A stretch of 64,000 nt of DNA from Ricordea florida (taxonomy: Eukaryota > Cnidaria > Anthozoa > Corallimorpharia > Ricordeidae), in the NCBI GenBank assembly GCA_949710005.1, contig OX453274.1, forward strand, positions 31,100,440 to 31,164,439. The letters are read 5' to 3'. Both the position numbers and the translations under genes were made by a program. Under the pieces are notes generated by a model. The model was not told where the DNA came from. It was given only the letters and a program-made list of their open reading frames with translations, and did no database searches. This document shows, piece by piece, positions 26,641-39,330 of the stretch (position 1 is the first letter of the stretch; each line of letters starts with the position of its first letter).

Positions 26641-26811
26641 GTAGTTCGTCTTCTGCCCGTATTTATACAGACAGAAAGATCATCCGTCCAGGCGAATTAT
26701 CCACGGTAGTTCGTCTGTCAAGACGAACTACCGTGATAGTTCGTCTGGACGGATGATCCGTCTGAAAGCCTGTATTTATACACAGACGAATTATAAGACG
26801 AACTAGCGTTG
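26640..26811. repeat. Nested inverted repeats (TTCGTCT/AGACGAA)
   Basis: GGTAGTTCGTCTG and its inverse CAGACGAACTACC flank a short spacer, inside a larger symmetry of GGACGGATGATCCGTC and TTTATACAGAC/GTCTGTGTATAAA-type arms. Related GACGGATGATCCGTCT sequence stands on the far side of the next element at about 30762, so both flanks derive from one repeat family. Confidence 0.6.
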
Positions 26812-27350
26812 AGGCCCCATTAGGGGTTTTAGGGATACGGGATATTTGCGAAAAAAATTATAGGGATACGGGATATTTCCAGGAAAAATTATAGGGATAC
26901 GGGATATTTAGAAAAGATATAGTGGGATATTGAAGGTCAAAGTTTTCTTTTTTGACAGAATAAAACAGGTTAATTCATCAATATGAAATACGCGAAAAGT
27001 AAAAAAAAGTACTTGAAAATGCGAATTAATGTATTTCCCTTGGAAAAAACATTGCAATCATCCTTCAAACCCTATTTGCACTCGATTTCTATTTTAAAGT
27101 ATGAAACCGCACCGGAAAATGTGTTTTACATTATTTGGTAATCGGACTTATCACATGCAGTGACGTCATCAGTATTAACTTCAATTATAGGGATACAAAC
27201 TACAGGAATTAATGGGATACGGGATATTCTTGGCTTGCACGTGACGTCAGATATGTTTCCATATTTGGGTATCCGCCATGCTGGTGTTTCACCGCGGGTG
27301 AAATTTGGATATGTTTATATGCCATCGCTGTTGAATTACTCGAAATTTCA

Positions 27351-27698
27351 ATGGATTCTTCGGAAAACGAACGTGTTCCTTCAATATCTGAGCTTTGTAG
27401 CAAAATTCCAGTACTATCAGAGTACTGCAAAAAACTCGACGACCACGTTAAACGAAGATATTTAGAAAAAATCGCCGAGATTGGAGTGGATCCGGTCACT
27501 ATTCCCGGTGAGCAGTTTAACTCCGATTGCCTTCCTCCTATCGAAGCGACGGATTTGCTAAGCTACTTGGTTTTAGAAACTAGTTTCTACACCAAACAGC
27601 AGTTTAAGGCATACAAGAGTTTAGAGGCGTACAACTTTATGGTGTCAGGATTCATTACGAGTATTCAAGGCTGCATTGTCTCCGGAATGCAAATCTGA
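27351..27698 (+). pseudogene. N-terminal fragment of SWIM/YqaJ-type transposon protein
   Basis: 115 codons. The block RRYLEKIAEIGVDPV...DCLPPIEATDLLSYLVLETSFYTKQQFKAYKSLEAYNFMVSGF matches what I recall as the N-terminus of cnidarian proteins carrying a SWIM finger and YqaJ exonuclease. The rest is missing: about 1.2 kb after it is non-coding. A clear paralogue lies at 63425-63718. Judged a remnant after internal deletion. Confidence 0.62.
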
Positions 27699-28968
27699 GA
27701 ACCCTCAACATTACTAGAATATTATTTTGTGGTGATGGAAATCAAGATGTAGGACAAAAAAGAGCTTCCATTAATTTAGCATTTTTCCTTGCAACATTTT
27801 TTGTTGTGATTTCAATGCTATCAGATTTGCACAGTTTACTGAAGAGGAACCAAACCTTAAACTAGCAGTATGAGTGGAAGTTACTAAAGCACCACAATAT
27901 TTCATTTTGGATGATCATATCCTTAATTCTTATAACCTTTTTTGCAAATAAGAAAATATATAGCAATAAATAAGAAAATTTATGCTGATCACTTACATGT
28001 ATGATCCTCAGCACCCTTTGAGAGGTGTAAATCAGAGCATTTCACTTGAATTTTATTGCATGGTTATAAAGAATGTCAACAACTTTGTTTTTACAAATAA
28101 CAACCTTGCAGGAGAATCTTACATTTGTCTGTTGGTCCCATACTTTACTTGAACTGGCTGTTTTTAGTGATACAATCTGTATGTAAAATGCATTTAATGA
28201 ACTGGTAACAAGAGGAACTTAAGAGGAAACATGTCACTACATTTAGGTGTTCTGTTACTGGATTTTATGCTAATACATTGTTGCCCTTTGACATCACTAA
28301 CATATGTCCAGGCAATGTATCCATGTATATGTGATATATATTTGTACTAGGTCAATTTTCATTTAAGGGTTGAACTTGTTTTCAACTTAGGTTGATCGGT
28401 TTTAAGCTGAAGGCCACCCTCATTTAATCACTTACATGTAAAACAAATTTGAATTCAGAGAGGGTAATCCTTATAGACAAATAGAAACTGTTTTAATTTT
28501 CTGAAATAGTGTTATTTTCAAGTTGAAAAAGATCTACCTAGGTTGAAAACAGATTAAACCTGAAAACAATTTAACCTGCAAAATGTACACTATGTGATGC
28601 AATCAATTTAATTAAACCATTTGAATTCAAAACTTCAAACAGTCAACTATAATTTGATATCCATATCTATGCTACGTTAAAGCCTCATTTACAGCATTTA
28701 AAGCAAGGTTCTATGGTGCATCCCCCCTTGTCGCGGTTGGGTACTGCCCCAAAATACTTAATGGGTATGCACCACCCAATGGGGTTTAGATATGATTCTT
28801 AGGTAAAATGGGGTTTGGTATTTCGAATGTGCAAAAGTTTACAATTACATGTACATGTACATGTACCAGTAGTCAAAAAGATGTTAAGAAAAAACTAAAA
28901 GAACTGGGTGGCACATACCCACGGAAACATACCTTATATACCCCATCATGCATTTTATGGACACAAAA
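27699..28968. other. Non-coding interior of ISL2EU-like element
   Basis: AT-rich, no long frame. A (TACATG)n run lies at about 28850-28865. It presumably replaced the exonuclease half of the partner gene. Confidence 0.4.
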
Positions 28969-30564
28969 CTAATCAAATGGAACAATGGGGCCACATAGGT
29001 TGACAAGTCCTGAGCAAACTCTGATAATTCGGTCAATCATTGGTACTTGGACCTCTGGATTTCCATGAGGATTACATGTCAAAAGATCAACTGCCAAGGT
29101 ATTCTCTAAAATAGTGTACTTTCGACGTAAAAGTCCAATCACTCGCTCAACATGAATTCTGACATGTGCAATGCCCCTTGTCTTTTCAACATCAGTAGGG
29201 TCTAATTGTTCTTTCCCTTTCGTAAATGCTGGAATCACAAGTTCTGCGTACTTTAGGGCAACACCATCATGAATAGTGAACCCCCTGTCTGCCATAACCA
29301 AATCTCCAGGAAGCAACTTGTCTAGCAAGCCACAATTTTCCGTAAGGTATTTGTCTGACGTCCGTCCACCCCAGGCTTCTGAGACAAATGAAATGCAACC
29401 TTGAGGGGTGATGCCAATAAGGACCTTCAATGTATTATGATGTTTGTAAGAGCTGAATGTTTGTGCTCTGGCTAGGAGGTTTGTTGGTTTTACACAAAAC
29501 ACCTCAAAGCAGTCAATAATGACAGTTGTCTTTGTACCAAAGGAAAACTTAAAACACTGAGGCATGGTCTTCCAAAGCTCTTCTCTCTCAGGCCACCTAA
29601 TCAGTGGGCACAGTCGCACATCCATAATGAATAACCAGTGAGCAAATGCCCTTGACACTGTTGACTGGGACACTCCAAATCTATATGCCAAGTCTTGGTG
29701 TGGCACATTTAGTCTCAATTTCATGAGAACCATGACCATCTATTGAAATAAAGTAAGACATTGTGTTCGGCGTTTGACAAAAGGTGAGACATGAATAAAA
29801 GTTGCTTCTAGCACTTCGTATGTTGGCAGGCCTGTGTAGAAAGACACTTTCGCGTTGTCGTCCTTAAAATAATTCTGATTGAAAGGCTTGCTCGGCGATA
29901 GATGGGTAAATAAGTAGTCAAACTCTTCTGTTTGAGTAGAGGCATCAGTGCGTGGGCAGACCTTAACAGAAAGAGACGCCACAGACCGATACAAATGGTC
30001 AAAAGCCTCTGTTTGTGTTGAGCAGTCATACGTTTCTTGATCGTCTGGCTGCAAGTCTGCTGCCTCCTCTTGAACTTGCTCTGCCTCTGAAAAATTTAAG
30101 CTTTCAGCCTCGACAATCTCAGAAGCAAAATCGGCAAGGGGGACTCCAAGCTCGTTTAATTTCTGTAGCTTTAGTAAACGTTCCTGTTCTTGCTGTTCCG
30201 CCTGTCGTTTTCGCCTTTGCTTCGACCTCTCCGCTCGAGCTTCTTGGGCTTCAGTTTGTTCTCTTTGCGTCGCCGATTTGCCATGGCCTAAATTAAGAGA
30301 TGGAACCCAGTCGATACTGTGTCGATCCCACAAAGGAGCTGCGGTTCCAGAGTGAAAATGTTGATCACAAACCCTATCGTTACTTAAGATTTTCTCTGTG
30401 AGGTCATCGCGGCTTATTGCTGAGATCCATCGTCGTCTTCGCTCAATGCTGAGTTCTTCTACTTCTGGGCCCTGATTCGTCACAACTGCCGGAACTCTAT
30501 ATAATCGGATTCCCTTATCTCGACCAGTTTTTCTAGAACACCCCACAATCAGGCACATTGGCAT
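28969..30564 (-). pseudogene. THAP-domain DDE_Tnp_4 transposase, one in-frame stop
   Basis: Two abutting ORFs in one frame: 29740-30564 (274 aa) and 28969-29739 (256 aa), separated only by TAG. The first has a THAP finger (CxxxC at MCLIVGCSR, ...CDQHF at about 80) and a charged coiled region. The second has the HTH ([14 protein letters not shown]) and the DDE core: [23 protein letters not shown], and a glutamate near HVERVIGLL. The protein would bind the TIRs and cut DNA. The stop falls in the linker before the HTH, so the original was one protein of about 530 aa. Confidence 0.8.
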
Positions 30565-30797
30565 TTTGAGGATGCGAAACTGGAATAAAACGCGTCTGAA
30601 TAATTGTGTTTGTCACTAGCATCCGTCCGCCATATTGGTATTTGAAACACCAGCATGGCGGACGGAAGTCACAAGTGATACCGGAAGTCACGTGAGTGCA
30701 AGCCAAGAATTCAGACCCCCCCTAATGGGGCCTCAGCGTTGTTAGCCCAAGTTCGTCACAGACGGATGATCCGTCTCTAGTATAAATCTGGTCAATG

Positions 30798-31012
30798 TTA
30801 CCTACCGAGTTGTGTAGCTCGGCCGGCCAGGATTTGTGGCCGTAAAACAAAATTACTGAGTTGTGTAGCTCAGGCGGCCATGATTTGTGGCCGTAAAACA
30901 AAGTTACTGAGTTGTGGAGCTCAGGCGGCCATGATTTGTGGCGGAAAAACAAACTTTACGAGCTGTGTAGCTCGGTCGATTTGTGTTCGAGAAATAAACT
31001 TACGGAGCCCAA
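30798..31012. repeat. Minisatellite, about 51-bp unit
   Basis: Four imperfect copies of GAGTTGTGTAGCTC..GGCGGCCATGATTTGTGGCCGTAAAACAAA..TTAC, the last shortened. No coding role. Confidence 0.8.
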
Positions 31013-31822
31013 GCTCATTATGCTTTGTAGCATCTGCTCATCACCGTTAATGTATTATCGCTTGTTAAACAGTCTGTGGTAGTATTCATCCTTCTATGTG
31101 ACATAGCATGACTGTAGAATAATTCGTGAGAATTAATAATTGGTATCAAAATTCACTCTTTCAAGGTCGAACGCATTTCACTGATCACTGATTATTGCTA
31201 GTTATATTGAATTCTTGCGTTCGTCGAAGGAGAACGCATTTCTAATGCAGGCGAATTTGAAATACATATGTATGTATGGACACGCTTTTCACCCTCCGCG
31301 AACTTGAAAGGTTCTGTCATTGGAGTCATAGCGTCATGTGCGTTTTCGTACCCAACGCAGCTATTTTTAACCCTGGAAAGAAATTTTATAGGGCAGATTT
31401 TGATCATGTGCTAGGCAACCACTTCGGAGCCTTGAGCGCGCGTCAATCAATCAAGAAAACAATGCTATAAATTGTAATTTTCGTCATGCTTGATCTAAAC
31501 ACTTGATAAACCATGAGCCTAAAATTTAGCCTTTCTTATCAAAGTCGTTATGAAAAATTTACTCAAGCATGTTAAGGCATGGCTTGAATCCTTGTCCATG
31601 ACCCCCAGCAGTGAGTCTCGCGGGTTGACCCGTTGATATTTCCCGCAGCGGGTCTTGTTAAGAAAAACAAAAATGGCGGCTCAAAGTGCGTGTTCTCATG
31701 TTTTGAGTCCTTGTTTATTTTAGAAATTTTAGAAATTTACCGTTCGTCAAAAAGTGTTTCACGAATAAAATGTTATTGGTATCCTTAGTGATTCCATATA
31801 AAATAGTAGTTTGGGCTTCGTA
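31013..31822. other. Non-coding stretch with a dispersed repeat
   Basis: Holds the second copy of the CGCGAACTTGAAAGGTTCTG repeat (31298-31345) and otherwise nothing I can identify. Confidence 0.35.
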
Positions 31823-31959
31823 CTAAACGTCTATGCTAAAATGAAGCGACAGAAATACTCTTAACCATGCAATTTCTGGGGCTGAAATCACTATTTTTTC
31901 GTCCGCCATTGCTGAAATCCGGTTCCATGTGCGCCGACAAGTTTCCAGCGGCTGATTTC

Positions 31960-32600
31960 TTCGTGACGTCAGATTCTCATCACGAGTATCTTCGAGTCCT
32001 TCTTGTGAAGAGAAACTAAGAGAAATAAACTTCAGAATACCCGGCCACGATTGCGTGACATTAAAGTTCTGCTCCCGCAGTCCCGCAGTCAATAAATATT
32101 TGCATATGGAAACAAAACAAGCACAATACACATGAATATTCCTCGTTCTATAATCCATGTGCCGAAAACAAGCACGATACACATGAACTTACCTCGTTCC
32201 ATAATCCATGTGCGGAAAACAAGTAATCCATGTCAGATCCTTTTTTTCCAACTGCGGGAGTGCGGGACTGCAGGAGCACTAGTCCTATACCCACTCCATC
32301 GGTCAGCATTAGATAACATAGGGTGAAGTAGACCCGAAGAGTCGGAATTTCCGATCGTCCCAGTGACGTCATTTTCCGATCGTGTTCTGACAAAACAACA
32401 AAGATGGCGGCACGAAGTGACATGCATGTGGAATGCTCTTTACTCTGCTAACCTTTCTTTATGATAGGACAAGAATTACATATTTTATAATATCTCATGT
32501 GGGCGAACAACCACCTCTAATCAGCGGGTGAACAAAATGATGTGTCTCCCAAAGGAAAACTCTTCTTCCTCACTCGATGTTATGCTACTCAGCAGCGGAC
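31960..32600 (-). repeat. Dispersed repeat copy 1 (promoter/first-exon-like)
   Basis: Inverted relative to a copy at 52140-52560. Shared parts include GATCGGAAAATGACGTCA, a CACTTCGTGCCGCCATC segment with an ATG context, and TTAATGTCACGCAATCGTGG-like sequence (encoding NVTQSWPGI in both). The TGACGTCA is a CRE-like site. The right part is interrupted at 32613 by the RING transposon. Possibly the 5' end of an unrecognised element. Confidence 0.6.
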
Positions 32601-32603
32601 AAT

Positions 32604-32612
32604 ACATAACAT
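32604..32612. repeat. 9-bp target duplication ACATAACAT, left
   Basis: Identical to 40206-40214. It directly borders the 22-bp TIR. Confidence 0.9.
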
Positions 32613-32811
32613 GACAGGTCTCAAAAACCGCTGATTGGTTAAAATAATGCTCTTATAGCGCTTGCGCAGAAGCGTTACCGCTGGTTATTGGTTAGGTTAT
32701 TGCGGGCTTTCGAATCGTGTTGAAGTTCGTGGCGGCCAGGATGCCGTTGAAAGTTTTAATTTCTTTTCGTTCCAAGAAGCAGATTTTCATTCATTGTTAC
32801 TTTATCACTGG

Positions 32812-35800
32812 TTACTGATGGGTCTTGGCGTGGTTCTTTAGTCCGGAGGATGACTTGCATATTTTACTGCATTGTGGACATCGAAAACCAGGTTGCAAAG
32901 TTGCTGATGTTGCTGGCTGTTTGGCGGGCTTCTCTTTGGCGTTCGGCTTCTCGTTGGCGTTGGAGTACATCGGCAAAACGGTTGTTTTGATGTCCGTATT
33001 AAGCGGGGTAAATCGTTCTCTGAACATTACTCGGAGGTTTTCAACTCTTTTCCGGTACACGGCCTCGTCGCTTTCTTCGTTCTTCATGTATTTGTCTTCT
33101 GGATCGTTTTGGTCATCGTCGTCATCATCTTCGCTTTCGTCTTCTGAGTCACTGTCGATTTCTTCGCCGGCGAGATACCTAGACAGAAAACAAGATTATA
33201 TCAGTGGACATAAAGAATTGGCAGAATCAAGACAAGAAACGACATATAAACTTATGTTTTGAAAGCTTGCTGATTCGCGGTTATAAAAAAAAACATGCCT
33301 TTTGCAGGCCTTTTTAGATAGAAATTGTACCTGTTCATCGTTGTCGACAGCTGTTCAATTTTTCTTAGAAGAAGAGGATGGCATATTGGACAGAGTACAT
33401 GGGAGGTCGATTGGCGCTGCAAGCAATCTTCGTGGAACGAATGCCCACAGTTCAGCCTCACATATTCTTCAAAATTGTCCTGCACCAAACACGTTTTCAA
33501 GTCGCAAGCAACCGAAGGGTCTGGTTCACTACCAGCAAAAGAGTATCCCATAGGCAAACATCTTTGGTCCATGGTTGCGTCAAGGCCAGGGAAATAATAT
33601 GGCTGTAAAAAGGTAAATTTGAATTTAGCTTGTAAAGTTTTAAAAGCTTATATTTTAGAATGTTTGTTAGTCTTCTCAAGTTCCCCCTTTATTTAATTTT
33701 AAACAGATTGCCTACTATTATGGGGGACTTTATATCAGCATTGTTTGTTGAAATTAATTATTTTGGCATATAATACCCATGCCACCAGCTTATCTCCCAA
33801 ATGGTAATAGGTATAGTAATATAGACATAGTGAAGGTGTAAACTTCAATAAAGTGGAAACTTTTGCTCTGAACTGAAGGTTTAACCTGGTATTTTCGTGA
33901 TCCGTTTGGAACTTTCATGGTTTGTCCCATAGTGGACCAGACACGTGCAAATAGGTCAATAAGAAACTCTGCAGCTTTCAGGGCTAGCTCTGTTTGGTCT
34001 CCTTGTCCTTTACCATGCTGATATGCTGGCAAAAACCACTCTTCAAACTCAATTTCGAATCTTCTTCCACTGAGGGCATGGGCAGTCGTACTTATTAGCT
34101 TTGGAGGAGCGGTCATAGGTACACACCTGTAATATAATGATTAATAACCAAAAATTTATCACAAAACATACAACTTTGCTAGTTCTCATTTTTCACAACA
34201 GTTTGCATAGACACCAAATGACAGAGGATAAATATGTGTCTTGGTGGATTTGCTCTTTCAAACAAATCAGCAGTGTTAGTGTGATATTTTTTCTAAACTT
34301 GTGATATGTAGTTTCGGCCTTGATATGATATGATGAAAAATACATTTTTACCTTCTTAATACAGAGTGAAGAATCTCAATCTTCTTTTCAGTGAGAACCT
34401 GTAAATAGGTCTGGAACCTGTCTGCCAATTCTGGATTATCTGATAGGTGGAACAACAGATCACTTAGCTGGCAGAGGGTTGCTTTGTTATAATTTCTGCG
34501 GTTGAAATTTATGAAAAGCATTGCAACTCGCATCATTGCATGTAACCACATGTTGAAATTTCCACCACGAAAAATGGCAGGGTAGAAAAAAAAATTAAGA
34601 CAACAGAGTTCATCAAGAAGGTAAAACAGCATGATGTACTGTGGGTCTTTGCACTGGCCAAACAGTTCAAGCACCATGTCGCTTACTGGAAGCCAACCAC
34701 CAAACGCTGCTGTTGTCACAGTTGAAATTTTTTCTGCTCGTGGTTTTTTTGGGAACTTTTTGCTGTGGCCAAAAATCCCCTTGTATAATTTTTCAAAGAA
34801 TGGCCAAAATAAGAGTACAGTGGACTCTTCTGCATTCAATACAACATGAAAGGGTCCTTGCCACGGGGTAATGGCTGGCAGCTTAACTGGGTTTTCATTT
34901 GTCCACTGTTGAGATAAAATATAAAAGAACTGTTAGTCGATTATATGTTAATGTATTATTATCACTATCTAGCTGTCAACTTAATTGATGCATTCCCATT
35001 TCTTTTTTATGTAGGCAATCCGGGTTGTCTGGTTTTACCCTTCCATAAAAAAAAAAAAACATTAAATTAAGTTTCTAAATTCCAATTCCATCTGAAACAG
35101 TGGATAAAGAGCAACACTGTGGAGAAGCAACTGGAAAACTCCTGTTTATTTTATTTTATTCATTTGTAAGTGAAAATGCAGAGGCAATACATTATATATT
35201 GTAGTAATCTTTTATTTCTGTCACCTTCAATAGCTCATCTTTATGTATTTGTTTATATTTGATTTGTCTCGAGAACATAATGTGAAGTATGGCTTACTTT
35301 AGCATGTACATAATAATCAAGTAAATGTTAATGGGAAAAACAGTAAATGCTAATGGGAGAAACACAGTGCTTCTAATTTTTGTACCTCTGCAATTAGCTT
35401 CTTGTTGTATTTCCAAGTAGGGAAATCTCCAGTGAGCACCAACTGGAACTCAGCCAAGTAATCAGTTATCTGGGGACAGACCTCCAGGAGACGGTTTAAG
35501 GCTTCTGTATAGTCACGTTTACTGTGCAGTGACTGATCAAACTCATCAATTAACCAGGCAGTCTTGAGTGTCTGAAGCTCGTCTCTGTCAGCATGATCCC
35601 AGTATACCCTTAAAAAGGTAATATTTATAGTATACAATAGCTGGATATTTATGCCTTTTAAAATGTTACAGAAATGTAATTACATCACGATTTAATCTTT
35701 TGAGGTATTGAATGCAGTAGGCTACAATACCTTAATTCCTTGAAACTCTTTTGAGCATTTTCCAACTTAAAATCTTTGAATGCTCCAGGTAGCTGGTCAA

Positions 35801-38800
35801 GAAAACTGCCTGTATAGTATGGGGACATTTTCACTGTGACATAGCCAAGAAGATGCTGGATGTCGATGCCACCTCTACATGGTCGAACAGACCCATCTTT
35901 CATTGTAACTTGTACATTCCGATGGTTTTTGGTCATGTCGCCCCCCAGTGGCACAGCCTCTATTGTTTCGTGGATGTCAGCTATTCCTGTACACATGTGC
36001 CATGTGGTGCTCGTGACAAAACTGGTTGGATGATGTTTTGCATGAATAAAGTGGATGTCATCTTCCACAAGGATCATGAACTGTTGTTTCTGCAAGTTGT
36101 GGATCAACAGTTATGCTCAATTGTGAGAGAATCATTTTAAATTATCGTCTCTTGCCTTTGCACTCAAAAACATAATATTTTAGTGTGTGGTATTTTGTTC
36201 CATACACTTTGATGTGATAGCTACATACTGGTAATAGGGTTGAAAAGATTTTTTTTATTTTTTTAATGCCTGTATTCAGTTGGGAAGTGGGCTTAAGGGA
36301 GTTGTATGAGGCATGTATATGAAATGTTACAAAAAAACTCCAAGGAAATTCATTTTCTATCAAAGGTTGTTATGGATATATGTATTTATTTATCATCTGT
36401 TTTGCTATTGTTTGGTGGGGCATGCAATTGTTGAAAGACAGCACAATAGAAATTATAGTGTTATACTGACAGTAAGTCTTACTTTCACTGCCTGTGTTAT
36501 TTGTTTTGGAACTTCCTCCCTATTTTTTTCTGCCAAAGCTTTCTCATGGTTAAGGATGGTCTGGGGGTGACAGCTATATCCAAGGATCATTCCTGACATA
36601 AGGGAACTGTAACTGGCACCACTCATCTTCAGATTTAGCCCATTGGCTTTTTGCATTGGACAATTTTTCTGGTAGCAAAACATGCAAAAAGTAAATAAAT
36701 TCTGATGTTCACAGTCTTGGCTATCCTTCAGTTATTTTATTGAATTTTATTTCTTAATTTTCAATTATTTTTAACTAGTATGAGTGTCTTGACAAGTTCA
36801 GATATTTTTATTTAGTGTGGAAATCTCTTGATTGTGTGTGAATAACTACTAGTAACCTGTATTTTTCAACTAAAGAAAGAAATTCACATGGAAAACTTTT
36901 CAAGCACTGGTATATTTAATATCAGGCCTTAGATGTTTTAGATGTTTTTAATTTATTATTGCTCAGTTGGCCTGAACTCACTCCTTTTTTTTTCTTTGAA
37001 GGAAAAGGGGATGCATGCATACAATGTACCTGATTGCGAAAGAAACTGAGACTGTGTAGCATGGACACAACTCTCACTTTCTGGAGTTCCACTCTTTTTA
37101 AGGATGGTTTTTCTTTGTCATCATTCAGGATGGCTTTATATATTTCACCAAAGAGACCTGGAGCACACTCATCACTGAAAACTTTCATTGCAGCAGGGTC
37201 ATACAGATGCTTCCCACCTTTTGCGTAGTGCAGAGTTAGTGCCTTATGAAACTTGTGGAATGAAGCACTGAATGATGGTTCCCCTAAAAACATTTAGAAC
37301 AATTTACATCAGACGTTTTCTTTTTTTGTTTTTGGTTATGCAGGGCTGTCATTGAGGGCAGGGGCTGGGGAACTCCACGGCTGCCATGAGTTTGAGCCCC
37401 AGCTACTTTGAAAGAAAACCACCCAGCCCAACACCAGAATGAATTTTGTTTCCCAGCTAATTTTTTTTATTTTCCCCACCAACTTGAAAAATAAGTGACA
37501 GCGCCGGTAATAACTGGAATGTTCTGAGAAGCCCTTTAAATTAATGAAAACTATTTAAAAAGCAGTAGATGAGTGTCTTGGGTAAACTACATTCAGCATT
37601 GAAAAGTAAAGGACAAAAAGTGGGGATCCCCCGCAGGATGTTGGGTTATGACTAAAGTAAAAGATAAGATTAAGAGGTCAAGATACATGTATTGTGAAAC
37701 CAGTTTATCGCTAAATTCAAATTTTCCAAGGTACGTAGACCACTGGCAGGCAAAGCTGGCTGAGCTGATGCTTATTTTTGTCCCAAAATAAATCCATGGG
37801 CCACTGGTTATTTTAACACTAAATCTTTACAATGTTCATTACTTTGGAGTAAAATTTATATCTGCAATTTTCCTCAACTATAAAGAATGAATGAAGTTGG
37901 AGATAACTCCATGTAATCCATGTTTGCTTAGATACCTTCAATTTTTTCCAGAAGCTCAGTGTTTGCTCTTTCAAGCTCCTTGATTGCTCTTTTGTCACAG
38001 AGTTCTGATTCCTTGAGAAATTCATGCTGTTGCTCCAAGTCTGCAGGTTGTTTTTAGTTCTAACTTCAGTGCCATTATATTTTGACGTTATTTTAAGATG
38101 ATCAATGTACTTGGGTACATTAGAAGGAGCAAACCATTTAATTTGTGAGGGGGTGGGGGGGGGGGGGGGGCTTGCTTTGCTTGGGAGGCTGCAGGAATTT
38201 TTTTTAAATCTTCCTTCCCCACCCTCTCAAAACTCAAATTAGTTTGCCCCATAGATGGGGTGAATTGTTGGGTGGCAGTCTCCCCTCCGCCCCCCAAAAT
38301 TCCTTTGAATAGGGGCTGCTTGTAGTCTCTAATTTAATTTATTGACTTGATTAAATCTCATTTCTTCTTCTGGGCCCAGCTTTCCAAAGGTGGTTTATGG
38401 TGGTTAGTCCTAGACTGAATCAAGGTTTTAATTTCTCTGGTTCAAGAAAAAATAACTACTAATATTTTGTACAGTTTCACATTCACATTGGATGATTCCA
38501 TACAATGTAAAACTGTGGAATAATGTGCCTGTATTTTAAAATAGTAGTAGTTGAAGGCCAGATAAAGTTCAGGTTGAAAAAAAACCATTTAAGTGATTTC
38601 ATACATTTCAGTAGAAGCCAACAAAATGCTTGTTACAGGTTTCAGTGATTACACACCTTTACATTTATTACGAAGTGAGGAGTTCTCTTTTGCAAGGTTT
38701 TCGGCCTCCCTCTCTCCATCCACACATCTTTTCTTTAGCGCTTCATTTTCTTTTTCCACCAGCTCAATTTTTTCTAATAACTCATTCCACAGTGGCGGCC

Positions 38801-39330
38801 CCGGAGAAACTTTGGCTGAAGTGGAGTTCTCTTCATTGACTGCATGTCGTCGCTACCAAATTTTTTAAGGCTCTTTTTTAGTCATGAAACAGTGCAAAGC
38901 AGAATTTCGAATTAAGCTTAATTGCAAATAGCGCTGTATAAGTTCTTACCTTTCTTGGAGAAACATAATTCTTGTCACTTAGTACTCGTTCGTCTTTATC
39001 GGCCCCTAACAAATGTTTCTGACAAATATTGTTGTCAAAAAACAGGTTTGTAACTCCGCCTTCAATATTTTTGAAGACTACAGTAAGTCGCTGGGGGCAA
39101 GTTGTTAACCTCCCTGAACAGCTGTCACCAGACAATTTCGGAAAACAGCAAACAGTCTTTACAAGCTGCTTTTGCTGCTCATAATGGCGTACGCAGAGAC
39201 AAACGCTTTCTCTAAAACCATTAACTGTTGTAGAAATTTCAGATACGTTTCCCCAACAATTATCAAAATATTTTGGTTGATTACGCCGAACCCGTGGTGC
39301 CTTGTCACTGAACATGTTCATCGTTGACAC
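32812..39330 (-). CDS. 11-exon transposon protein with coiled coils, RING and C2H2 finger
   Basis: Exons (minus): 38950-39330, 38657-38852, 37936-38040, 37030-37283, 36483-36668, 35731-36089, 35386-35608, 34352-34905, 33886-34126, 33331-33602, 32812-33178. All have AG/GT borders, and every phase joins cleanly. Total 3,138 nt, 1,045 aa, no internal stop. Order: Cys-rich N-terminus; coiled coil (exons 2-3); MSGASYSSLMSGMILGY block; EDDIHFIHAKHHPT...CRGGIDI block (exon 6); YWDHADRDELQTLK (exon 7); GGWLPVSDMVLELFG...NYNKATLCQLSDLL (exon 8); RING CLVQDNFEEY...CGHSFHEDC...CPIC (exon 10); acidic stretch and C2H2 finger CPQCSKICKSSSGLKNHAKTH (exon 11). It is probably the transposase, with Asp residues in exons 6-7 as candidate catalytic residues. 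That role is inference. Confidence 0.8.

Larger units (their letters stand above)
27226..30710. mobile_element. ISL2EU/Harbinger-type DNA transposon, decayed
   Basis: Termini ATTCTTGGCTTGCA at 27226 and TGCAAGCCAAGAAT at 30697-30710, with further similarity inside the ends (CGTGAC, CCGCCATGCTGGTGTTTCA). Two genes converge. A SWIM/YqaJ-type protein fragment is on the plus strand and a THAP-DDE transposase on the minus strand. Elements of the ISL2EU group carry this pair. No clean target duplication was seen. Confidence 0.7.
26811..30735. mobile_element. Outer repeat with GAGGCCCCATTAGGGG ends
   Basis: GAGGCCCCATTAGGGG at the left is inverted as CCCCTAATGGGGCCTC at about 30722-30735. Inside the left edge are four tandem-like copies of ATAGGGATACGGGATATTT (26830-26925). 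It encloses the ISL2EU-like element at 27226-30710. A similar terminus (GAGGCCCTGTTAG) bounds a small element at 47497. The exact boundary is uncertain. Confidence 0.45.

Noticed and set aside
28700-28790. tRNA-like fold near the GGTTGGGTACTG stretch
   Set aside because: No A/B box pair and no cloverleaf could be drawn.
33302-33608. Three overlapping plus-strand frames
   Set aside because: Antisense of the RING exon of the transposon gene.
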